A stretch of 64,000 nt of DNA from Eutreptiella sp. 'Long Island Sound 2002' (taxonomy: Eukaryota; Euglenozoa; Euglenophyceae; Eutreptiales; Eutreptiaceae). Under the pieces are notes generated by a model. It saw only the letters and a list, made by a program, of their open reading frames with translations. It searched no databases and had not been told where the DNA came from. Shown piece by piece: positions 35,794 through 44,745 of the stretch; position 1 is the first letter of the stretch, and every line of letters starts with the position of its first letter. Position numbers and translations under genes: made by a program. Location: positions 154,534,265-154,598,264 of the forward strand of contig OZ038382.1 in NCBI GenBank assembly GCA_964036045.1, read 5' to 3'.

Positions 35794-38598
35794 ATGGAGG
35801 ACCTCGTCTCCATGTGTGAGCATCACTGCCGAAAGGCATGCAACCTCCGATCCGCCGCGGAGGACTCTGATGAGGCTTGCCATTCAGGCAGCAGTGGAGG
35901 ACGGGCCCGGCGCTACCGTAAGCGCGGGTCACCCAAGTCCGCGGCAAGGGACGCCGGGGCTATGGACAAGGACCCCAGCCCGGTCAGACTGTGGGAATCC
36001 GAGGGACACTCCGAGGGCTATCGGACAGCCTACGAGCCACCTTCGGAGCCGGAGATGTCCGCGCCGATCGCCAGGGCGCATACGGCCCCCGAGCCCGCCC
36101 TGAAGCACGACGCCGAGGGCTTGGAGAGGCCGGCCAGGGCCCGGACGGCACCTGTGCCCCGGCACACGGGACCAGAGACGGACGCCATAGGCGATATACC
36201 CATGGGCGATGAGTCTGAGGTGCCGGGAACCGCGGGATGTGCTGAATCCGGCAGAAAGCACGCTGCGTGCCACTGCGAGCACGTGTCCTTACTCATGGGC
36301 AAGTACCCGAAGATGGGGATGGACGCCATCGTGCATCGTCTTGACCGCCTGGACAACGCCAAGGATGGTCTAGAGGAGGACGTCGCGGGGATCCTGGACG
36401 ACCAGTCGGCTGCGGAGAAAGACATGGAGGAGCTGCGAGCGGAACGGGACCGGTACCGGGAGAATCTGGAGCTGGCCCTGGAGAAGCAGCAGCGAGTGGT
36501 GGACAGCCTCCTCCACCTGGTGGAGGACATGTCGGGAAGCCTGAAAAGGCTAGAGGAGCTACAGCCCCTCGCCTCGGGTCTGGAGCTCCCGGCAAAGCCG
36601 GCCGCGGCAGAGCTGGTGGAGCGGGTTAAGACCCTCAGGAGCGCCATGGATAAACCCATGGTCGGCCCTGCAGAGGCACCCTACGCGCCTCCGCGTGTTG
36701 ACCCGGGTGCGCTGCCGTTTGTTCCCATGTTCAGCGAATCCACAATGCTCGGGGAACACACGGCACCGGCTGGGTCCATGCGGGAAGGGCACGTAACCAC
36801 GGACCCGAGGAGCCTGACGGTACAGATGTCCCATGCCGCCCAGGATGTACCGATCACGACAAATATGGTAGTTTATGCGGAAGAGAAGATCGAGAACCAC
36901 ACCATGCAGGGGCGAACCATGGGAAGCGCCGACGGTCATGGTCGAGGTCATCCAGGCGGAAACCTGTGGGCGAAGGACCCCAATACGGGGATATGGACGG
37001 CCGATGGAGCAAGTCCTTCCCGCATTCCAAACCCCATGGGTTCAGGCCCAACTGGACCGCACTCCATGGAGGAGAGGGATGTACGGGGAGTGTACTCACA
37101 CCCCCCGGCCACAGGTGGTATCCGTCTCGGTGGAGTGGTGGCTGGAGACGTCGGAGACGCCATCAGGATTGACGACCTCAGGGGAATCAAAATCCCCTAC
37201 TACGATGGCAACCCCTCCAACCTGGATGACTTCATCCTGGATTGGGAGGACTTTGCCGAGGAGGTCGTCGGCGAGATGCGGGGAGCGCCGCGGGATAAGT
37301 GGGTATGCCGGACATTCCCACACCGCCTGGCGCAGGACCTGAAGGAGGAGCTGCGGGATCAGATCCGGGAAGGACTGATCAGGACGGAGCAGGCCTGCCT
37401 CCAGTGGTTGGAGGACGAGGAGCGGGTGGACGCTCCGAACCAGAAGCTGGAGGACCTGTGGTCCATTCCACTGCCGCTGGACCGCGGTGAGTTGCGGGTC
37501 CGGGAGTGGAACCGGTATCTGCGGAAGTACCGCAGATGCCTCAAGCTGGTGGAGGACTGGAACGAGGCCAGCGAGATCCGCCACCTCCTGAAGGACGTCC
37601 TCCCCGGCAACTGGAAGAGACGAGTGGAGGACGAGGAGAAGAAGCGCGCCAAGAAGCGCGTGGCGGTGAGGATTATGGCGGCGGAGGATACCCATGCAGG
37701 TATCATGGAATTCTTCAGGAGGAACCTGGGCGAACCCAACCGGATGTTGGGACTGAAAAACGCCGTGTACGTGGAGGTGTTTGGAGACTCCATGGGGCAA
37801 AGGTTGCTGCGCCTCAACAACGTGGAGTGGAGGCGCGGGGAGCCGCTGAGGATGCAAGTCATCTTCGCCCGCATGAGCCTTGACGAGATCGTGAAGTACA
37901 TCACGGTGGAGTTGAAGCTCAATGCGAAGAACGAGGCCCACGTGCAGGATCGACATGGTCATGGACAACGAGGCCACCGAGAAGACCGCCATCATCGGGA
38001 GATCCAGGAGGACACGGCCAACTCCGCGGAGGATGGTAGTGGAAGTGGCCAAGACCACTGGACCGGGTCCCGGGAGGATCATGAGGAGGCCCACTTCTTC
38101 GCGTTTGTGGCGCACAACGTGAAGAACCATGGGCAGGATCGGTCCAGATGGAGCCAGCTGGGACCCAAGAAGAGCAGAGAGCCAAGGAGGATCGGGAACC
38201 CACCACTCTCGTTCCGAGAGTACAGGTCTCAGCACGACGGGTGCTGGGTCTGTTATGGCAAGGGAAACAACCATGCACACGACCACCGTCAGTGCAAGGT
38301 GTATGAGGCGGACAAGAAGGCCTACTTCGCCGCTCACCCCGAGAAGAAGCCCAAGGAGCAGCGGATTTCCGATTGGAAGGCGAAGGGCGGAGACGGGGGA
38401 AAAGGCCAAGGCAAAGGCCAAGGAAAAGGCGGAGGAAGAGGCTATGGTGGTGGACCTGGTCAAGACCGACGAGTGAGGTCAATCGAGGAAGTTGCTGAGG
38501 ACATGTTGAGGACGTTGGAGGAACTCAAAGCCCAGCAACGTGGAGGTCAAAGTCCTGGCGGATCGCAGCCGGAAGGGGCTGCGGGAAGCCAAGTCTAG
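35794..38598 (+). CDS. gag: Chromovirus Gag
   Basis: The capsid precursor that would package the element's RNA. The frame is open from 35488, inside the LTR, but the first methionine after the PBS is at 35794 and is preferred. The N-terminal third is acidic, charged and low in structure. A coiled-coil-like stretch follows (DRLDNAKDGLEEDVAG to EKQQRVVDSLLHL, about 36340-36520). A retrotransposon Gag-like helical core lies at about 37180-37920 (WEDFAEEVV, LVEDWNEASE). A zinc knuckle of unusual spacing, CWVC...H....C (CX2CX8HX4C), lies near 38240-38295, and a Gly/Lys-rich RNA-binding tail follows (GKGQGKGQGKGGGRG). It ends at UAG 38596-38598 with pol in the same frame. No internal stops, so it may be functional. 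Confidence 0.88.
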   Translation: MEDLVSMCEHHCRKACNLRSAAEDSDEACHSGSSGGRARRYRKRGSPKSAARDAGAMDKDPSPVRLWESEGHSEGYRTAYEPPSEPEMSAPIARAHTAPEPALKHDAEGLERPARARTAPVPRHTGPETDAIGDIPMGDESEVPGTAGCAESGRKHAACHCEHVSLLMGKYPKMGMDAIVHRLDRLDNAKDGLEEDVAGILDDQSAAEKDMEELRAERDRYRENLELALEKQQRVVDSLLHLVEDMSGSLKRLEELQPLASGLELPAKPAAAELVERVKTLRSAMDKPMVGPAEAPYAPPRVDPGALPFVPMFSESTMLGEHTAPAGSMREGHVTTDPRSLTVQMSHAAQDVPITTNMVVYAEEKIENHTMQGRTMGSADGHGRGHPGGNLWAKDPNTGIWTADGASPSRIPNPMGSGPTGPHSMEERDVRGVYSHPPATGGIRLGGVVAGDVGDAIRIDDLRGIKIPYYDGNPSNLDDFILDWEDFAEEVVGEMRGAPRDKWVCRTFPHRLAQDLKEELRDQIREGLIRTEQACLQWLEDEERVDAPNQKLEDLWSIPLPLDRGELRVREWNRYLRKYRRCLKLVEDWNEASEIRHLLKDVLPGNWKRRVEDEEKKRAKKRVAVRIMAAEDTHAGIMEFFRRNLGEPNRMLGLKNAVYVEVFGDSMGQRLLRLNNVEWRRGEPLRMQVIFARMSLDEIVKYITVELKLNAKNEAHVQDRHGHGQRGHREDRHHREIQEDTANSAEDGSGSGQDHWTGSREDHEEAHFFAFVAHNVKNHGQDRSRWSQLGPKKSREPRRIGNPPLSFREYRSQHDGCWVCYGKGNNHAHDHRQCKVYEADKKAYFAAHPEKKPKEQRISDWKAKGGDGGKGQGKGQGKGGGRGYGGGPGQDRRVRSIEEVAEDMLRTLEELKAQQRGGQSPGGSQPEGAAGSQV

Positions 38599-41127
38599 AG
38601 GAGCCCCCACGGGAGTGGGACCTCGGAGGTCTCTCCTCCGAAAATCAGTGGAATCCCAGAGAAAGGGAAGGCACATCGGGTGCCGAAGAAGGCTCCAGAA
38701 GAGCCAAAACCACTGAGTTTCGCCACTCCCAACCCCTGGAGCGCCCTGCCAAGGGAAGTACATGTGGGTACGGGACATGGCAAGAAGGAAGGAGCGACCA
38801 CGGAGAGCCCCGTGGACGGGCAGGACCAACCCAAGATCTACACCATCCGTGACCATACCCTTGAAGTCCTGATGCACCCGGACGTGCTAGAGTTGCATGC
38901 CGTGAGAGTCGTCCATACACCTCATGGCGACGAGCGGCAGTTGCACTTGAAAGTGCGAGTACGGTGCGGACGAGAGGAGAAGGTGGTGGATGTGTTAGTG
39001 GATACGGTTGCCCAGGTGAGCCTGGTCCGGAGAGGGTTGTTCAAGGAGGAACTTCTGCAGCCCAGCCGGAGACCGGTCCGCCTGAAGGTCGCCAACGGAG
39101 AGATTATGGGTGGGGGCACCCATGAGGCCACTATCAGTATGGAATTCTGGGAGCATGAGCGCTTGAACCGCCCGGATCAGGCGAAGAGAAGCACTCTATC
39201 CGGGAACTTCTATGTGGGCGACATTACAGATTGGGATATGATCATGGGGTATGACTTCATGGTGGCAACCGCCATTGGAGCACTTCCCCATCGTGCAACG
39301 CTGGTCCGGGAGGATGATGAATGCCTCACATGGCTGTCCACGGATTATGCATGCGGATCATCCCAATGGAATGCTGAGGAAGAGGATCGGATCGTCCGAG
39401 CGGTGCAAGCTGTGGGTGCCAAGTCCAGAGGAGACCGCGGAGTTCAGCTCACGGAGTATGGAATGGCGCCGCAGGTGTACGACAGGATGATCCAGACGCT
39501 GGGAGCCGAAGCGCCCGAGATGGACGTCTTTGCTTCCCGGGATGCCCCACTTCTGAGGAAGTGTAGGCGGCATTGGCATCAAGGAGACTCAGCCTGGCAC
39601 CGGCATTGGGGTTTGAAGGAGTGGGGACCCATGTATTGGCATGGCTCCCTGGACAATACCAGACGTACGGTGGAGAAGATCATCGCGGATAGGGCGAAGG
39701 GGATCCTGGTCATAACCGGCATAGGATCTACCCCATGTCCGCTGGAGGGTCTCAAGTCGACGCTGGACTCCATCACCCTGAACGAGATGTCATTTGGGCC
39801 AGAGGAGGAGTTGTTCATCGACGCCAAGGGTGTATCAATGCCCTCCCTCGGTCAAGCGTGGGGTACCAAGGCTTTCCTGGTGGATGGGGCGCAAGCCCAG
39901 CCCACGGGTGATGAAGCATTCATCCGTAGGGTGGAGGCGGTGCCCATGAAGGTCATGTTTGAGCCCAAGGAGGGGACGGATCAGCCAATCGATGGCATTG
40001 ACGTCCTGTCCCATGCCGAGATCGACGACGTTGTCAACTACATGCGGATGGGGATGCACGACCGTGTGGCAGCCAAGAAGAGGCGGGCCATGGTCACATC
40101 TCCGCATTGGTGGGATGACAAGATGTTGGTCACCGGCAAGTACGAGAAGGACGAGTTCGTGGCGAGGGTCATGGATCACATCGCGGACCAATACGATGGT
40201 CCGGTTGGGTCGGACCCACCAACATGGGGTTTTCCAAGAATGGGTGCCGATAGCGACAGTCACCAGCCCGAGGCCGCAAATTTTCGAAGATTATCGGTGG
40301 AAAGAGCTCCCCACGACGATGACGACGGCATAAGGACGAGGAGAAGTCGGAATCGGACCCAGAAGAGGCCTATACCGCAGTGCGGTCGGTTGTGTCTATA
40401 CGGAAGCAAGCGGCTGAAGAGGCCCAGGAGAACCCGAAGGTCGCCGAGCTGAAGGAGAGGCTGATCAAGGCCTATCCGCGGCTATTCAGTGGCGTCGCCA
40501 ACAAGAACCCTCCAGATCGCGGGAGGTTTGGTACAGCGAAGATCAAGCTGAAGCCGAACCCGAAGATCTATCGTCATCGGGAGTACCAACTTCAGGGCGA
40601 TCGGGCCGAGGCCATGAAGAAGCTGTTGGCCGAGTTCATTGAGCGGGGATGGATCGAACCCTCCGACAGTGAGTGGGCCAGCCCAGCCTTCATCGTGCCC
40701 AAGAAGGAGAAGGGCAAGTGGAGGTTGGGGGTTGATTACAGAGGTTTGAACGAGCAGACCAAGCACGACTCGTACTCGCTTCCCCTGATCGACTCCATCC
40801 TCCAAAAACAACAGAAAAAGCGGATTTTCACGGTGTTGGACCTGAAACACGGTTATCACCAGATGCCGCTACACCCGGACTCCAGGCCCTGTACAGCGAT
40901 GTCGACGCCGCTGGGGCCCATGCAGTGGAAAGTGGTGCCTATGGGCGCCAAGAATGGCAACGCCGCTTTCCAGCGCATGATGGAGGACCTACTCGGTCCT
41001 GTCCGGGACTGTGCCGATCCCTTCGTGGATGACATCATCATCGGGTCCGGCACGGAGAACATGACTGAGGACGAGCTCATCGACGCGCATGAGAAGGATC
41101 TGCGCCGAGTGCTCAGCGAGTTGGACA
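38599..41127 (+). pseudogene. pol: Chromovirus pol, first part: protease, extra domain, reverse transcriptase (cut by hAT)
   Basis: Continues gag's frame after the UAG without another stop. Protease: VLVDTVAQVSLV at about 38990-39025, where the usual D-T/S-G triplet is D-T-V (Asp codon 39001). A segment at 39510-39830 (PEMDVFASRDAPLL, W-rich, then GILVITGIGS) resembles the DLFAS/PW region of DIRS-type pol proteins and is not normal for Ty3/gypsy. A frameshift near 40330 moves coding to the frame that holds the reverse transcriptase: ERGWIEPSDSEWASP, VDYRGLNEQT, FTVLDLKHGYHQM and the catalytic FVDDIIIG. The gene breaks off at ...RRVLSELD, 41127, at a hAT insertion; its remainder is at 34236-31717 on the minus strand. 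Confidence 0.88.
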
Positions 41128-43091
41128 TAGGGATGCAGATTCGCAGCGAATTCAATTTGAATTCGCCGAATTCGCTGCGAATTCGTTCGCAGCGCGAATT
41201 CGCTGCGAATTCGGCTTGAAATTCACAGTACTGCGAATTCGGGGCGAATTCGCGCTGCGAATTCGCAGGCGACGGCAAAATGATCACGCGTGCGCCTTGT
41301 TTTCCCCAGATGAAAAACTAACTTTGAACTGTGCTATGCAATAATTTTTTTGACTTTATACAATGAAAACTATGATCATTGCACTTCGATTGACCTATTC
41401 AGTTTGTTCTGCGGTGCCTGCGTACGCGTTTTCGAAAAAAAATTTTGTTTCTGAGTTTTGATCACACCGCTTTGTCCGCCTCGCTTCACTGAACACGGCG
41501 GTACCTTCCATTCTACCCAGAACCCCACCAGTTTGGAGAAAAACCCGTCTCGAACTTTTCATTTTCGACTTTTTTTTTTGCACTTTTGACAGTCAAAACG
41601 TGTTCTCCCTTGCCTACGCTTCACACTGGTACCCTTCTTACCCTTCACGGTGCCCTGCACGCAGAGAAATCCTGATGACGAGGTTTGAAAAAGTCCAGAT
41701 TTGACTGTCCTGCACTGCCACAACGACTGGCAGTGGAATGGTGGAATGATGAACCGGAAAAATCATAAATATGAAACAGGTTTGAAATTACACTCCAGAG
41801 GCGGCAGCGATCGCAGCTGCAGCGAAGGCGCTCACCGCCAGAGCGCTGGCAGCCACTTCCCGCCGCCTGTCCTCCTTTGTGACTTTCATGCGTGCCAGGA
41901 TGCGAAGATTATGATAAATAAAGACAAGTTTGCGCAAGCGCTCAGGTTTCAATCTGTTTCTGTTCCTAGTGTACAGCTGTCCGAATTCATTCCAGTTTCG
42001 TTCCGTTGCACCCGCAGTGGCTGGAATAGCCCCCAGGGCAATAGCAACATTCTGCAGAGGGCCAGGGTCGGCGTATGCTTTCCACCAGCCATATGAGGAC
42101 AGTGAATCAACGACCAGCAGGGAGAACAAATTTGAACCAACATCAAATGGTGCCTCCCGAGCACGGAACTTACCATACTCTTGCAGTGCTTGTGCACGCT
42201 GCTTCTCAGGAACCATTTCCTTGAGGGCATTAAGGGCTGCCTTTCTTTCGAACTCGTTGAGGTCCGGCACACCATTCTTGGGATTCAAGCAATAGGCCAG
42301 GACATGTGCGTCGTCATGCATGTAATCCCATCGGTCTGTGTACAGTTTCTCCACTCGTTTCCTCACGCTTTCTTCATTCGCGCTCCATGGCTTCTCTCTT
42401 CCCGCTCGCGTCTTGCTCTTCAGATTTCCTGGAATTGCGCTGAGGACCTTTTCTCGCAACGACTTCATCCTGGGCCAAACTTCTTGGAGCAGCGGCTGAT
42501 CTCCCTCAAAGTAAGTAATTTCAGATCGGATCGGACTCGTAATGGCCACGACAGTTTCAAGCAGTGCAAAGGTTGTAGCAGAATTCAGGACCACTTCCAT
42601 GTCTTGTGCCTCTTGCTTCACATGTGCCTGCTTCAGAATTTCATCGGCCCACGCATCTTCAAGCTGAATTGCGCGCAGTGCATGGCGATTGAACGCGACC
42701 CTCTCCACCACAGTGACCTGGTCGCCCCAGCGCGTAGGAGAAGCGGTGACTAGGTGCATCACCCCTTTCTGGCGCGTAATGTAGGTAGGATCTTTGCGAA
42801 CTCGTTCAAACAGGGTGTGCACCAGGGTGTGTTGCTTGTGAAAGTGTACAACTTTTTTCGCCAAGTCCAGGGCATCATGAAAATAGGCGATCTGCTCAAA
42901 AATGTCTCCCAGCAGCAAACTCAGGACGTGTGCAGTGCAGAAAAAACACAGCAAACAGTGTAGAGTCTCCGGAGTTAATTCTTGATACAACTCCTTGTGC
43001 ACGGCCTTCATTTTATTTTCAGTGTCGCTGATAAAACTGACCAGCTTCTTCTCGAAAGGCTTCAAGCGACTGATCAGTTTTTCAGCTTCAT
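41128..43091 (-). mobile_element. Partial autonomous hAT element (one end only)
   Basis: Starts with the hAT terminus TAGGGATGCAGATTCGC and, for about 580 bp, is a diverged relative of the end of the 1,198-bp elements (roughly 80% by eye). Transposase sequence follows. The opposite terminus is missing. At 43092 it ends in the same 15 bases, TCAGCGAGTTGGACA, that precede it at 41113-41127, and then a complete 1,198-bp element starts. It is probably the source type whose ends the short elements share. Confidence 0.8.
41788..43091 (-). pseudogene. hAT transposase, C-terminal part
   Basis: About 430 residues without a stop. Landmarks in order: CTAHVLSLLLGDIF (the C-x-x-H block of hAT transposases), TASPTRWGDQ (the TRW block), then the C-terminal dimerisation domain with GWWKAYADPGPLQNVAIAL, PATAGATERNWNEFG and RNRLKPERLRKLVFIYHN. 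The N-terminal BED-type zinc finger and the first catalytic aspartate are missing because the element is cut at 43091. Upstream residues in the longer open frame (to 43266) come from chance reading of the adjoining element's GAATTC array. The enzyme would cut and paste elements with TAGGGATGCAG ends, but this copy is not complete. Confidence 0.88.
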
Positions 43092-43106
43092 TCAGCGAGT
43101 TGGACA

Positions 43107-44304
43107 TAGGGATGCAGATTCGCAGCGAATTTAATTTGAATTCGCCGAATTCGCTGCGAATTCGTTCGCAGCACGAATTCGCTGCGAATTCGGCCTGAAA
43201 TTCACAGTACTGCGAATTCGGGGCGAATTCGCTCTGCGAATTCGCAGGCGACAGCAAAATGACCACGCGTGCGCCGTCTTTTCTCCAGATGAAAACCTAA
43301 CTTTGAATTGTGCCATGCAATAATTTTTTTGACTTTATACAATTAAAACCATGATCATTGTGCTTTGATTAACCCATTCAGTTGCTTGTGCGGGGCCTGC
43401 GTACTCGGTCTCGAGAAAAAAGCTTGTTTTTGACTTTTGAACGCACCGCTGTCTCCGCCTCGTTGCACTGAACACGACGGTGCCCTCTGTTCCTCCCAAA
43501 ACCGCACCAGTTCGGAGAAAAACGCGTCGCGAACTTTTAATTTTCGACCTTTTTTTTTCGACTTTGGACAGTCAAAACGTGTTTTCCCTTGCCTAACCTT
43601 CATTTTGGTACACTCCTTGCCCTCGTCGGCTCCGTGCACGCAGAGAAATCCTTGTTACGAGGTTCGAAAAAGTCCAGATTTGACAGTGTACTGTAACGGT
43701 CACATAGTGATGATTATTGAGCATCATGACAATAATAATGTTAATTGAATGCCCATTGCTAGTTTGCTTTATGTTTCCCTTGTATTTGTTATCCTCTCCC
43801 TTAGATGAATTCAAGTCCCATGATTCAATGCAAGAATACAATGAATGAAGGCCCAATAATGGCAAGAAGTGGTTCACATGTGATGGTTTGTGTGTGGATT
43901 GGTGATTTTGCATGCTTTGTTGCTTTTTTTCCAAAAGGTATTTGAAAGAATCGAGGAAGGGTGTATACATCGATATTTGGAATTCTTCGTTTTGATTTGT
44001 CTTTATTTTTGTCAAATAGTTTAAGCACGGTGAATGCAAGCAACAACAAACAACAAAAATTGCAAGGTTATGGAAGCTTTTGGACTTGAAATGTTTAATG
44101 CCATATGGTAATGGGCATATGCAAACAGGTGAAGGTAAATTGTAGGTGCCTATGGATTCTAAGCCTCGGGGGAATTCAAGCGAATCAAGGGGGAATTCGA
44201 ATTTGAAGTTGCGAATTCGAATTCGGAGGGGTCCACGAATTCGTGCGAATTCGGGGCGAATTCGAATTCGAGCGAATTCGTGCGAATTCGAACCTGCATC
44301 CCTA
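43107..44304 (-). mobile_element. Non-autonomous hAT element, copy 3 (1,198 bp)
   Basis: Opposite orientation to copies 1 and 2, same length, very few differences. Left flank GTTGGACA (43099-43106), right flank CCGTGGTC (44305-44312), the latter the reverse complement of the right flank of copy 1. The ORFs of 94-148 aa inside it also occur in the other copies and have no recognisable domain. Confidence 0.93.
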
Positions 44305-44745
44305 CCGTGGTCATCGGTTCGGCCGCGGGCTCCGTGCGTTCGGCTGGCTGCTTTGCCCGGCCCCTCGCGGACCCGTTACCTGGGAGAGGAGGGTCAGGTG
44401 GGATGGCGGTCCCGGTTGTGGCGCTGCCCCCTTTCCTTGTTGCAGGCGGGTCGCTGGGGTCCGGGAAGTGCGGCCCCCGTCCGGGGGATGTGGGAAGAGG
44501 TCGCTGGGGTCGTATTTGTGTCCGACACCGTGGGCTGCTAGGGCTAGCCTCCACTCCTTGGGTGTCCGTCGTGCGTGCCGGGCAGGTGGACGCCGTCCCC
44601 GCTGGTGTGTCCGGTCGACGGGTGGTGGTGTAGCATGTTGCGCGGCCGCGCGTTGCTGGGTTGTACGAGGGGTCGTGTTGGGCGAGGTCTGCCTGGTCGG
44701 GGTCGTTGTGGTTCGTGGCCGACCCCGCTGCCGCTGATGTGACGG

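Noticed and set aside
37096-38463. 455-aa minus-strand ORF
   Set aside because: Antisense shadow of gag.
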